The translations under genes were made by a program, and so were the position numbers. A stretch of 64,000 bases of DNA from CAYNGH01 sp964396845 (lineage in GTDB: Bacteria; Vulcanimicrobiota; JAJTBE01; CAYNGH01). Under the pieces are notes generated by a model that ran no database searches, had not been told where the DNA came from, and was given only the letters and a program-made list of their open reading frames with translations. Of this stretch, positions 43,149-51,895 are shown in pieces (the first letter of the stretch is position 1; each line of letters opens with the position of its first letter). The DNA lies in NCBI GenBank assembly GCA_964396845.1, contig CAYNGH010000003.1:11779-75778 (forward strand), given 5' to 3'.

Positions 43149-44984
43149 ATGAAACGAGCCAGGTGCCTTCTGGGCATATTGATATTAGTCCTGGTGATTC
43201 TTTATCTGTCAGGAAAACCCGGCCCCGACAATAAAATTACCCCGGTCCCTGACAGCAACACCATTATCAACGATTTGTCCAGGAGTGATCAATCCCTGTG
43301 GGCAAAAGGTGAATTTGTGGTGGACTTCAAGGATCAGACCACCTGGGATGAAATCAGGAAGCTGGAAGAAGCCCTTGGGGTGAATATGGAATATGTCAGC
43401 CCCCATTCTAAAAAAGCCCGAATTATGAGAGGATATGCCGGGGATAATATTTCTGAAGTTCTGGCCCGCTTAAAATCTGACCCCAGGGTAGAATATGCCG
43501 AGCCGGATTATTACTACCATATCTTTGACTCGGACAAAATGGCAAATCCCAACGATCCATTTTATAAATACCAGTGGAACTTTGAAAAGATCAATGTCCG
43601 GGATGCCTGGAACATCAGCCGGGGCGACGGGGTAACCGTTGCGGTGATTGATACCGGGGTGGCATTTCGGGATCACGGCCGGTTCCACCGCCTGGAGGAC
43701 CTGGAAAACACAAGGTTTGTAAAGGGATACGACTTCATCCACAACAACAACCTGCCCCTGGATGATCATGGCCACGGAAGTCATGTGGCCGGCACAATTG
43801 CTCAGTCCACCAACAACGGCAAGGGTGTCGCCGGGATAGCCTACAATGCCCGGATAATGCCCCTGAAGGTGCTCTCCGCCAACGGCTACGGGCGCACTTC
43901 GGACATTGCCGATGCGGTTCGATATGCTGCAGATAACGGTGCTCAGGTGATAAACATGAGCCTCGGGGGATCCTTCCCCAGCCTTGTGTTAAAATCTGCC
44001 TGTGACTATGCCTGGAAAAAGGGAGTGGTGATAGTCTGCGCCGCGGGCAACTCCAGCACATCCCGCCCCAGCTATCCCGCAGCTTTTTCCTCGTGTTTGT
44101 CGGTTTCCGCCACCCGCTATGATGACAAGTTAGCGCCTTATTCAAACCGAGGGCCTTTCATCGACATCGCCGCACCGGGTGGAGATACCACAGTGGATCA
44201 GAACAACGACGGCAAGCCCGACGGTATAATGCAGAACACCATAATGATAGGAAACCCGGAAAAAGAAGGATATTATATCTTCCAGGGCACTTCCATGGCT
44301 TCTCCCCACGTGGCGGGAATTGCAGCAATGCTGATTTCCGCGGGAGTCGGGAACAACCGGGAAGTGGTTTCCATCCTCAAAAAAACCGCCCGCCGGGACG
44401 GGCTTCCCTTAAAAGAAGGATACGGAGCGGGGATTGTCGATGCCCGGAAAGCCCTGATTCATGCCACAGTAAACCGGGGCTGGATGAAACTGGGGGTGGC
44501 GATTATTGTGGTGGTAGTATTGATTCTTCTGCTGGGAAGCACATCCGCCAATAAAATTATCTACTCCCCCTTGTTCTATATTTCATGGCTTTTTGGATCC
44601 ACGGGTCTTTTCTTCCTGCCGGCCATAATTGCAAAGCCCTTCCCCGGAATGGAGCTGTTAACCAGAGGATTTACCCGCTGGGATTTCCTGATTTCAGGGC
44701 CTGGCCCTCACAACCCCCTGTTTTTAAGCATTCTGGCCCCGGTGATCCTTTCAGTGCTACTGTATAAAACCCCCTGGCAGAACCTGGCGGCAGGATTCAC
44801 CACTGGTGTGGCGGGTGCTATTCTGTGGGCACTGCTGTTCTCCAGAGCTGATGTGGCGTGGATTCCCGGCACCCTGATTCTGGATAAACTGTGGCTGATT
44901 ATTAATTTTGCCGGGGGTTTGTTTCTGGCATATCTGGTAATCACACCGGGAGAGAAAAAACAATGCCCAGGGGAGGCTGAATAA
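43149..44984 (+). CDS. Membrane-bound subtilisin-family serine protease
   Basis: A 611-residue S8 peptidase. Residues 1-22 are a signal anchor; a pro-domain follows (about 45-125: FVVDFKDQTTWDEIRKLEEALG, ARLKSDPRVEYAEPDYYY, an I9-type inhibitor fold). The catalytic triad is Asp168 (VAVIDTGV), His209 (DDHGHGSHVAGT) and Ser382 (GTSMASPHVAG), with oxyanion Asn301 (AAGNS). The C-terminal 140 residues have four or five membrane helices (from about 470), which is unusual for subtilases and would tether the protease domain outside the membrane. I choose the ATG at 43149 because GAGAGG lies 9 nt before it. Its stop overlaps the next start (TAATG). Confidence 0.9.
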   Translation: MKRARCLLGILILVLVILYLSGKPGPDNKITPVPDSNTIINDLSRSDQSLWAKGEFVVDFKDQTTWDEIRKLEEALGVNMEYVSPHSKKARIMRGYAGDNISEVLARLKSDPRVEYAEPDYYYHIFDSDKMANPNDPFYKYQWNFEKINVRDAWNISRGDGVTVAVIDTGVAFRDHGRFHRLEDLENTRFVKGYDFIHNNNLPLDDHGHGSHVAGTIAQSTNNGKGVAGIAYNARIMPLKVLSANGYGRTSDIADAVRYAADNGAQVINMSLGGSFPSLVLKSACDYAWKKGVVIVCAAGNSSTSRPSYPAAFSSCLSVSATRYDDKLAPYSNRGPFIDIAAPGGDTTVDQNNDGKPDGIMQNTIMIGNPEKEGYYIFQGTSMASPHVAGIAAMLISAGVGNNREVVSILKKTARRDGLPLKEGYGAGIVDARKALIHATVNRGWMKLGVAIIVVVVLILLLGSTSANKIIYSPLFYISWLFGSTGLFFLPAIIAKPFPGMELLTRGFTRWDFLISGPGPHNPLFLSILAPVILSVLLYKTPWQNLAAGFTTGVAGAILWALLFSRADVAWIPGTLILDKLWLIINFAGGLFLAYLVITPGEKKQCPGEAE

Positions 44985-45202
44985 TGTTCGAAAAATCATT
45001 GAAGGGAACCGTGAAAAAACGCGAGGTTGAAGGCGGAGTCTGGGTGTTGGAAACCGAGGACAAGAAAATATACCAGCTCAAGGACGGCCCGGCGGATCTT
45101 TATCAGGACGGGGTGAAGGTTACCCTTGAAGGAAAGGTTCGAAAAGACCTGATGGGTTTCGGTATGTCCGGCCCCATTTTTGAAGTTAAAAAAGTCCGCT
45201 GA
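44984..45202 (+). CDS. Small OB-like protein coupled to the subtilase
   Basis: A 72-residue protein. Its stretch GTVKKREVEGGVWVLETEDKKIYQLKDG, then VKVTLEGKVRKDL, then PIFEVKKV, matches the short beta-barrel DUF5818-like pattern found as part of larger bacterial OB-type proteins. The start shares bases with the stop of the protease gene (TAATG), so translation is coupled. It may be a regulator or inhibitor of the protease, but this is inferred from position. A terminator follows. Confidence 0.75.
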   Translation: MFEKSLKGTVKKREVEGGVWVLETEDKKIYQLKDGPADLYQDGVKVTLEGKVRKDLMGFGMSGPIFEVKKVR

Positions 45203-45209
45203 TTTTTTA

Positions 45210-45240
45210 GCCGGTGAACCGGCATTGCCGGGCTTTTGTT
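45210..45240 (+). terminator. Terminator after the subtilase pair
   Basis: Two overlapping stem options, GCCGGT-GAACCGGC (45210-45223) and CCGGC-ATT-GCCGG (45219-45231), followed by GCTTTTGTT. Confidence 0.5.
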
Positions 45241-45269
45241 CAGCTTCCGGCGTAAGCTGACATGAGCCG

Positions 45270-46256
45270 TCAGCCTTTTGCCCCGTTTTGCAACAGCAGT
45301 TCTGCTATCTTTTCATGCCTTTCGTTAACTGCCAGCTGATAAGGAGTCTGGCCGATAAGATCCCTGGCGTTGACTTTGGCCCCTTTTTTTACAAGCATCC
45401 GGGCAATCTCCAGATCGCCTTCCTTGGCAGCATAATGAAGAGGAGTGCGATCCACCTTGTCCCGGGTATTCACCTTTGCCCCCCGAATCATCAGCAAACG
45501 GGCAACCCCGGTTTCACCGTTGGCCGCGGCACAGTGAAGAGGAGTGCGATCCACCTTGTTCCGGGCGTTCATATCCGCATCCAGGGCCAGGAGTATCGCT
45601 GCCACTTCCTTTCCGCTGGCCATGTGCAGAGGAGTATCCCCGTTGTTGTCCCGGGCGTTCACATCGGCACCGCAGGAAATCAGCATATCTGCAGCCTCGG
45701 GGTTTCCCATCATGGATGCCCGGTGCAAGGGATTGCATCCATCCCGATCCCTGACATTGCAGTCGGCTCCCTTATCGATGAGTTTGGCGATAACCCGGGT
45801 CAGCCCCATCAGCGCGGCAATATGCATAAGAGTACTGCCACTGTCATCAAGATCATTAATATTAAAACCCCTGGTTAAGAGATACAGGGCCACTTCCTCA
45901 TGGCCTGTTCTCAAAGCCCAGCGAAGAGGAGTGTTGCCGAATTTATCCCGGCGATCAAGATTGGCCCGCTTTTCCACCAGCATCCTTGCCACCTCGGGAC
46001 TGGTGGCCACATGAAGAGGCGTACGTCCGTCGGTGTCGGTGGCATCCACATCGGCACCGCCCCACAGCAAGGCTTCAGTTATGGCAGGAAATCCCGCCAC
46101 CGAGGCAAGATGCAGGGGGCTATATCCCTGGGAGTCCCTCAGGTTCACCAGGCTTTCGTTTTTTAACAACAGGGTTTTTATGCGGTCAGGATTACCTCCG
46201 GTTACAATCTCTTCCCTCAGCTCCTGACTGTCGCTCCTGTTGAACATACCAAACAT
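45270..46256 (-). CDS. Ankyrin-repeat protein
   Basis: A 328-residue protein made of about nine 33-residue ankyrin repeats (GYSPLHLASVAGFPAI, GRTPLHVATSPEVARML, GCNPLHRASMMGNPEAA, GDTPLHMASGKEVAAIL and others). Two neighbouring repeats are nearly identical (KVDRTPLH), as if recently duplicated. There is no signal peptide or membrane segment, so it acts in the cytoplasm as a protein-binding scaffold. I start at the ATG at 46256 (MFGMFNRSDS), with GGGGGG 7 nt upstream. Bacterial ankyrin proteins often bind partners encoded nearby, here perhaps the TPR protein upstream. Confidence 0.85.
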   Translation of the reverse strand: MFGMFNRSDSQELREEIVTGGNPDRIKTLLLKNESLVNLRDSQGYSPLHLASVAGFPAITEALLWGGADVDATDTDGRTPLHVATSPEVARMLVEKRANLDRRDKFGNTPLRWALRTGHEEVALYLLTRGFNINDLDDSGSTLMHIAALMGLTRVIAKLIDKGADCNVRDRDGCNPLHRASMMGNPEAADMLISCGADVNARDNNGDTPLHMASGKEVAAILLALDADMNARNKVDRTPLHCAAANGETGVARLLMIRGAKVNTRDKVDRTPLHYAAKEGDLEIARMLVKKGAKVNARDLIGQTPYQLAVNERHEKIAELLLQNGAKG

Positions 46257-46302
46257 CAGCACACCCCCCATTTACCTTACTGCACAACTGCAATGCCTGC
46301 CA

Positions 46303-46986
46303 TCACATATCCATCATCTTTCTGATGGTTGAAGGAACCTCGTCCCGGAGGGACTGATCCCCTGACAGAGCATCGCTGATATGTTTCCTGCCCATATCTT
46401 CCTTGCCTGACTCCACCAGGGATATCCCCAGAAACAGCCTGGCCCGGTTGTCGCCGGGGTCAAGCCTGAGAGCCTCTTCAAAGCATTTTTTTGCTTCCTC
46501 GAAACGATATAGCTTCACCAGGGCATAGCCTTTGTATTTATATGCCCGGATATAATCCGAATCTTTTTTGATGGCGGTGTCAAAACTCTTGATGGAATCA
46601 TCATGCTGACCGGCCCGCCCCTGAGCATAACCCAGATTGAACCATATGTCCGGGGAATCAGGCAACGCTGCCAGGGCCTTGCGATAAGTCCCCAGGGCAT
46701 AATTGAACTTGCCTGTATCAAGATATACATTGGATATCATAACCCAGGCATCGATGTTGGTCTTGTCGATTTCCACCGCCTTCTGAAGCAGGGGCATCCC
46801 GCTGTTGATGTCCCCTTTTTCCAGCAAGGCCGCTCCCCTCTGGACAAGATCCCTGGAACGGGTTGCAGGATCCGTGGTTTCCGGCTGGGCCTGACAGAAG
46901 CCATGAGTTGCAGTTAATGCCAGAAAGACCGTCAATATGGCAATTACCCTGATTGATGTGTTACAGATTATACTAAAATCTTTCAA
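46303..46986 (-). CDS. Secreted tetratricopeptide-repeat protein
   Basis: A 227-residue protein. A signal peptide (IRVIAILTVFLALTATHGFCQA) precedes about five TPRs (LLEKGDINSGMPLLQKAVEI, FNYALGTYRKALAALPDSP, DIWFNLGYAQGRAGQHDDS, AYKYKGYALVKLYRFEEA). The start is TTG with GGAGG 8 nt upstream. It lies 46 bp upstream of the ankyrin gene on the same strand, though the ankyrin protein is cytoplasmic. Function unknown; protein contact in the periplasm or outside. Confidence 0.82.
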   Translation of the reverse strand: MKDFSIICNTSIRVIAILTVFLALTATHGFCQAQPETTDPATRSRDLVQRGAALLEKGDINSGMPLLQKAVEIDKTNIDAWVMISNVYLDTGKFNYALGTYRKALAALPDSPDIWFNLGYAQGRAGQHDDSIKSFDTAIKKDSDYIRAYKYKGYALVKLYRFEEAKKCFEEALRLDPGDNRARLFLGISLVESGKEDMGRKHISDALSGDQSLRDEVPSTIRKMMDM

Positions 46987-47004
46987 TTCAAATACCTCCG
47001 GTGG

Positions 47005-48210
47005 TTATATTCTGGTAGATTCCGACCGAGCGCCGATAACTCTGCCGGGACATCCTTCCATCACACAGCCCGGCGCAACATTGCGATCCACCGATGTGCC
47101 CGGCGCAACAATCACATTATCGCCAATCTCGATATTAGGGGATACAGCTCCGCCAATACCGATGAGAACCCCACGGCCAATTCTTACCATCCCTCCCAGG
47201 TGAGATCCCGGCGCCATGTGGGAAAACTCCCCCAGCCGGCAATCATGGCTGATGGAACAGTTCTGGGTGATAAAAGTCCCCCGGCTTATGGTACTGCGGA
47301 TTGACACCAACGAATGAGCCTCCACCACACAACCATCTTCAATAAGGGCATTTTTGGATATACAAGCCCTGGGATGAATAGCGGATATGGGCTTCAGCCC
47401 TGCATCGACAGCCCTTTGAAAAAGCTGTGCCCTCAGATGAGGCTCCCCCACCGATACAATAAAATTATTCACTCCCCGGCGGGCAATTTCTGCCAGCATA
47501 TTAGTCCTGCCCAACACCGGCAGACCGTCAATCTTTTTTCCGTCAAGGGCAGGATTATCATCCAGGTAACCTTCAATCTCCAGCTTTTCAATTTTTTCCA
47601 GAATCTCCCGGATAACCCCGGAATACTGTCCGGCGCCGATTATGACGCACTTGCGGGGCCTGCTGGAAAAGAGAATATAGGTTTCCACATCTTCATGGGT
47701 GATGGTGTCCCCCCGGGAAGGCTTGATGTCCGCCAGGTTTATTCCCGCCTGACGCGCTCTCCGCCGTGCCCTGGGTGATGCCTTGATCCCGGGAGCTTCT
47801 GAAGAGTGCATAGGGGCATGCATCATCCGTTGAATCTCCATGGTGGCGGGGCCTGGCTCTCCCTGATCATCGGCGGCAACCGGCTCCTCCAGTTCTTTTG
47901 ATTCAACTTCAGGGATTTTCTGTGCATCCTTTCGCCGGGCTATCTCGTCCAACAGCCCCCGGATATTTTCATCTTTCCCCCCGATAATCCCCACCGCCTC
48001 TGCAATGGGAACCCTGGCACCCTCTCCGGCAATGATTTTCTTGAGTATTCCCCGGTTTTCTGCTTCCACCTCGACGGAAGCCTTATCGGTTACCATCTCG
48101 AAAAGGGGATCCCCGATATCCACCGGCTGACCTTCACCCACAAACCAGTGGACAATCCTGCCCTGGGTCATGTTGGCACCAAGTTTTGGAAGGAAAATTT
48201 CATATGCCAT
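47005..48210 (-). CDS. Lipoyl-E3-binding domain fused to a NeuD-type acyltransferase
   Basis: A 401-residue fusion. Residues 1-80 are a lipoyl domain (FLPKLGANMTQGRIVHW, with lipoyl Lys43 in TDKASVE), as in E2 subunits of 2-oxoacid dehydrogenases. Residues about 142-180 are a peripheral subunit-binding domain (ASPRARRRARQAGINLADIKP, THEDVETYI). In E2 the core catalytic domain would follow. Here residues 187-401 are instead a NeuD/PglD-type sugar O- or N-acyltransferase: a Rossmann start (CVIIGAGQYSGVIREIL) then hexapeptide repeats (ISKNALIEDGCVVEAHSLV, IGRGVLIGIGGAVSPNIEIGDNVIV). I start at the ATG at 48210, with TGGAGAA upstream. Only the TPR gene follows on that strand. The biochemical role is unclear: acyl groups might come from the lipoyl arm. 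Confidence 0.85.
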   Translation of the reverse strand: MAYEIFLPKLGANMTQGRIVHWFVGEGQPVDIGDPLFEMVTDKASVEVEAENRGILKKIIAGEGARVPIAEAVGIIGGKDENIRGLLDEIARRKDAQKIPEVESKELEEPVAADDQGEPGPATMEIQRMMHAPMHSSEAPGIKASPRARRRARQAGINLADIKPSRGDTITHEDVETYILFSSRPRKCVIIGAGQYSGVIREILEKIEKLEIEGYLDDNPALDGKKIDGLPVLGRTNMLAEIARRGVNNFIVSVGEPHLRAQLFQRAVDAGLKPISAIHPRACISKNALIEDGCVVEAHSLVSIRSTISRGTFITQNCSISHDCRLGEFSHMAPGSHLGGMVRIGRGVLIGIGGAVSPNIEIGDNVIVAPGTSVDRNVAPGCVMEGCPGRVIGARSESTRI

Positions 48211-48725
48211 GGCGTTTCTCCAGAATAATATAGATACCAGATAAATTTTTGATTGATGACAGTTTTCCTTTACAACAGGAGAAATATCGTAAATACAATC
48301 CAAAACAAGACTTACGCATTTTTTATTTTCGGGGGAACCTTGCAGTCAGGGCTGGGGTTTCGAAAGGCATTATTCTCCTGCCCAGGGGGTGGGACAGGAA
48401 GTTCACAGGATTCCTTCATCGGACACGATGTCCGATACTCCGGGAGCGCCAGGTACGGCGTATTCCGGAGGGAAAGGAATCTGTGAGGCGACATGGAGCA
48501 AACCGCCCCAAAGCAGGAAAGACACCATCCAGACGGCACAGCTACTGAGTTATATTACTTAACCGAACACCAGTTTAATAAGCTTAAAGTGGATGTCTAT
48601 GGGTTTTCCAGTGCATCGTATCAACAGAATAACATTTCATCACATTTATAAGGGGATCCGTTTTTTAATGGTGCTTATGACACCTACAAAAGAGTATAGA
48701 GGCCAGACATATCTGTCAGAAACAT
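48211..48725. other. Intergenic region holding repeat copy B
   Basis: About 515 bp between the fusion gene and the zinc-ribbon gene. It holds repeat copy B (48343-48572) and, next to it, a TTTTCGGGGGAACCTT fragment (48326-48341) identical to part of the hairpin repeat at 2354. No gene supported. Confidence 0.65.
48343..48572 (-). mobile_element. MITE-like repeat, copy B (inverted, one end lost)
   Basis: Inverted relative to copy A. The end with CTTAACCGAACAC (48559-48571) is intact; the other end stops at CAGTCAGGG (48343) and lacks its terminal repeat. Inside, the palindrome CATCGGACA-CGA-TGTCCGAT (48418-48435) is kept. Compared with copy A it lacks about 12 and 2 nt in the part between the GGATGG and CTGCTT blocks. 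Confidence 0.75.
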
Positions 48726-50315
48726 TCAACGAACCCCGCGGGAAGAACAAAATGCATATAGGATGCCCCTGGTGGTGGCGACATAGAGAAAGCCATCGGA
48801 AACCACCGGTGAGGTGCGAATCGGCGAATCCAGGCGGTATTTCCACAGTTCTTCACCAGTTTCCAGATCCCGGCAATAAACATAGCCAGAGTTGGATCCG
48901 ATAAAAATCAGCCTGTTGCCGGTAATAACCGGGGTTGAGAAAATAGAATCCACCAGCCGGATTCGAGTGTTTCTTCTGCGCCAGTTTTCTCCTCCGGCAT
49001 GCATGTTAAGGGATATGACGTGCTGAGTGCCGGTGCCAACGATTATACTCCCGAACCCTATGGAGGGGGATCCTTCCACAACTCCGTCAAGATCAACGGT
49101 GAACTGCCAAGAGTCGAAGCCTTTCTTCTCATCGACAGAATAAAACTTCCCTGAGCGATCGGGAATAAAACATTGTCCTGCCGACACCGAGGGAGTTGAC
49201 ACAAAACAGGATTCCACCGGCCCGTCACCGGGAAAACTCCACAATATCGTCCCATCGTTGGCATCAAGACAATAAAGCCTGCCGTTCTTACCCGGCACAA
49301 ATATCTTCCAGTCACAAAATGCCGGCCCTGGTGCAAGCCCTGTGGTTTCAACAGCCGAATCCCCGACATCCAGCTCCCTGATGAGGGTTGACCATTTAAA
49401 TCCCCCCCCCTTCTCGTCAAGACAAATCACCTGCCCCGCATCACTGACCGCCACCACCCCGGCAGGACATGCCAAAAGGGGAGCAGAAATCTCCCCTAAA
49501 TTTTCTTCCCGATCCGGCGGATATGCCCACAAAGGCTTTCCTTTCATGGCCTCCTGGGCATAAATCCTGCCGTCACATGAGGCGATAAATATAACACCAT
49601 TTGTTATTGCAGGTGTCGAAAGTATGTTCCCGTTAGTAGGTTTTTTCCATATAAGTTCACCACTATATTGATTTAGTGCATGTAGATGCTTATTACACGA
49701 TCCGTAATATATGATGCCATTATGAACCACAGGAGAAGCCAGAATTCTTTCTGCTTTCCTGGTGTCGGGATATGACCAACACAGCTTGAGATCCGGACTC
49801 AGCACATCAGGGGTACAGCCGGAACGGCCAGGATCTCCTTTGAACATTGGCCAGTTTCCCGGATCCAAAGGCACTTTGGCACCGCAATGAGAACAGGCCG
49901 ACCCACCGGGGACGAGATATTTCCTGCAACCATCACAGAAACGAACTCTCCGGTAACATTCAGAACAATAACGCATCTCATCTGTCAGGGGATTCTCGCA
50001 GTCAGGGTATGGACAGAGATGTTTTACCGGAGTTTCATCTGATCGGGTAGAACCGGCAATGTCCCGGCGATAGCTGACCAGCTCGAACCCGCAGTGATTG
50101 CAGAACCGGGCCTTGCGCCCCGACAAAAGAACTTCACCGCAGTTGGGACAGTGAGCAGTTATAACCCGCACTGATTCTGTCTTGTAATTATCTCGTCGAG
50201 GATTTGGCTCCTGTGGTGGAAGATTTCTGCCGGTACGGGAACAGAACCGGGCATCGGCCCGATGCATCTTACCGCAGTAGGGGCAGGCCCTCTGAGGCCC
50301 CCTGACCCTGGACAA
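48726..50315 (-). CDS. Zinc-ribbon protein with PQQ-type beta-propeller
   Basis: A 529-residue protein. I start at the TTG at 50315 because AAAGGAGG lies 7 nt upstream. The first 180 residues hold four zinc-ribbon-like CxxC pairs (CPYCG, CPNCG...CNHCG, CPYPDC...CSEC, CDGC...CSHCG). The rest is a PQQ-like beta-propeller (GRIYAQEAMKGKPLWAYP, GRLYCLDANDGTILWSFPG, GYVYCRDLETGEELWKY). There is no signal peptide, so it would act in the cytoplasm, unlike BamB. I recall zinc-ribbon/PQQ combinations in some uncultured and Planctomycetes-like genomes but no function. It converges with no neighbour and is upstream of nothing on that strand for 500 bp. Confidence 0.8.
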   Translation of the reverse strand: MSRVRGPQRACPYCGKMHRADARFCSRTGRNLPPQEPNPRRDNYKTESVRVITAHCPNCGEVLLSGRKARFCNHCGFELVSYRRDIAGSTRSDETPVKHLCPYPDCENPLTDEMRYCSECYRRVRFCDGCRKYLVPGGSACSHCGAKVPLDPGNWPMFKGDPGRSGCTPDVLSPDLKLCWSYPDTRKAERILASPVVHNGIIYYGSCNKHLHALNQYSGELIWKKPTNGNILSTPAITNGVIFIASCDGRIYAQEAMKGKPLWAYPPDREENLGEISAPLLACPAGVVAVSDAGQVICLDEKGGGFKWSTLIRELDVGDSAVETTGLAPGPAFCDWKIFVPGKNGRLYCLDANDGTILWSFPGDGPVESCFVSTPSVSAGQCFIPDRSGKFYSVDEKKGFDSWQFTVDLDGVVEGSPSIGFGSIIVGTGTQHVISLNMHAGGENWRRRNTRIRLVDSIFSTPVITGNRLIFIGSNSGYVYCRDLETGEELWKYRLDSPIRTSPVVSDGFLYVATTRGILYAFCSSRGVR

Positions 50316-50480
50316 ATGCAACCCTCCTTTGTTAATCAGTTCTTCTGACGTTAACATTTTTCGAAAAAAAAAAGCATTTACCTGCACAAATAAATGCACT
50401 GGGGAAACTTCCAATGCCACAGAGGGAAACACTCCTGCCCGGATTAACATTACAAACCAGAAAGCAGGGGTGTGTACAAA

Positions 50481-51002
50481 ATGGAGATTGTCATTGTAAT
50501 GGTCCAGAGCGCCGACGGAAGAATCGCAAAACATTCAAGCCATGTGTCCTTTGAATGGAACTCCCGGGAAGACAAACTCTACTTCCGGGAACTGACCCGG
50601 AATGCCCCCCTGGTAATCATGGGCCGGCGGACTTTCGAAACATTAAACAGCCCCATTCCCGGCCCCCTCAATATAATCCTCACCAGCACTCCCGACAGAT
50701 ATAAAGCCATACCTGGTCGCCTGGAATATATATGCGCAGACCCGGCCCGACTGGTAAAACAAATGGAACGCCGGGGATTCAGCAAGGCCCTCCTCCTGGG
50801 AGGCTCCACCACCAATACCGCCTTTCTGGAAGCTGGACTGGTGAACCGGATTAACCTTACACAGGAAGGGATTCTGTTCGGCAAAGGCCCGGGAATATGC
50901 CGGGAACTTTCAAAAGATATCAAACTCAAGGTAATTGAAGCGGCTCCATTATCCCAAGATAGTATCATAATTAAATATTCTGTGTTGAATAAACAGCAAT
51001 AG
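50481..51002 (+). CDS. RibD/dihydrofolate reductase-like reductase
   Basis: A 173-residue protein of the RibD-C/DHFR fold. It has MVQSADGRIA, then PLVIMGRRTFETL, NIILTST, and GGSTTNTAFLEAGLVNRINLTQ, the usual motifs of NADPH-dependent pyrimidine reductases and archaeal-type reductases. I start at the ATG at 50481 (AGGGG about 11 nt upstream); a GTG at 50472 is also in frame. It stands alone, so it may be either a dihydrofolate-type reductase or a riboflavin-branch paralogue without the deaminase. Confidence 0.82.
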   Translation: MEIVIVMVQSADGRIAKHSSHVSFEWNSREDKLYFRELTRNAPLVIMGRRTFETLNSPIPGPLNIILTSTPDRYKAIPGRLEYICADPARLVKQMERRGFSKALLLGGSTTNTAFLEAGLVNRINLTQEGILFGKGPGICRELSKDIKLKVIEAAPLSQDSIIIKYSVLNKQQ

Positions 51003-51202
51003 ATTAAATTTTATCTAATTGCTTCCATTTTTAAAATGAATTTATTCACAGTATTTTAGCTAAATAGATAAAATTGGATTTTTAATTCACGGGAGAAGTA
51101 TCAAATGGGTAATAATTATTGAAAGGAATTTAATTAATTTTGTTTAATTAATTAGAACAGACTCCACCAGTCATCAGGAAAACATATTAGGAGGTGCAAC
51201 CT

Positions 51203-51622
51203 GTGACATTTCGCAGAGTGGGCAGCAGTTACATGGTCCGCCTTTTCAAGGGTGAAGAGAAAATTGACACCTTAAAAGGGTTTCTGAGAAAATACGGGAT
51301 AACCGCAGGAACCGTTTCAGGGATCGGGGCCACCGATGATGTGACCATCGGGTATTTTGACCCGGAGAAAAAAGAATACCAGAAAAAAACTTTTCAGGGA
51401 GATTTTGAGATTTTGAACCTGTCGGGGAATGTCACCATGCTGGATGGTGAGCCCCTGCTTCATCTTCACATACTTCTGGGGGACCGGGAATACAGGGTTT
51501 CCGGGGGGCACCTGTTTTCCGCCAATGTCAGTGTAACCTGTGAAGTTTTCGTCAAGGGACTCGACACAATAATTCATCGTGAGATGGACCCGGAAACAGG
51601 ATTGAACCTGATGAAGCTGTAA
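51203..51622 (+). CDS. PPC/DUF296 DNA-binding-like protein
   Basis: A 139-residue single-domain PPC protein. It has FRRVGSSYMVRLFKGEEKIDTLKGFLRKYGI, then GTVSGIGATDDVTIGYFD, HLHILLGD and GGHLFSANVSVTCEVFV: the plant and prokaryote conserved domain, which forms a trimer and has been linked to DNA binding. In the SGIGA motif the family is unmistakable. The start is the GTG at 51203, since AGGAGG lies 8 nt upstream; a GTG at 51194 is too close. The upstream 180 bp are AT-rich with an inverted AATTTTATCT pair. Confidence 0.88.
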   Translation: MTFRRVGSSYMVRLFKGEEKIDTLKGFLRKYGITAGTVSGIGATDDVTIGYFDPEKKEYQKKTFQGDFEILNLSGNVTMLDGEPLLHLHILLGDREYRVSGGHLFSANVSVTCEVFVKGLDTIIHREMDPETGLNLMKL

Positions 51623-51895
51623 TTATTTCAATGCAGGCCCCTGTTAAGAGGAATTAGTCCCGGTTCTGTCAAAAAATCTTATGGAATCTTTTATGTGATC
51701 TTCAATTAGCCTCAACCGGTACCGATACACAAGCACCAGTCGGCACCAATCCGGGAATAACCGAAAGCCCGGCAATGAAGCATCAATGAAGCATCATGTT
51801 AAAAGGGTTTTGTTTTACAAGGGCAGAAATCATCGCAAACTGGTTTTTTTACTTTCGGTTATTTTTATTCCGGACACAGAAAGGAAGTGTATTCT

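Noticed and set aside
45420..45640. CRISPR-like or tandem DNA repeat in the ankyrin gene
   Set aside because: The 99-bp periodicity is explained by 33-residue ankyrin repeats in frame.
42705..48572. Composite transposon around the subtilase block
   Set aside because: The bracketing elements carry no transposase and copy B lacks one end; only a bracket can be claimed.
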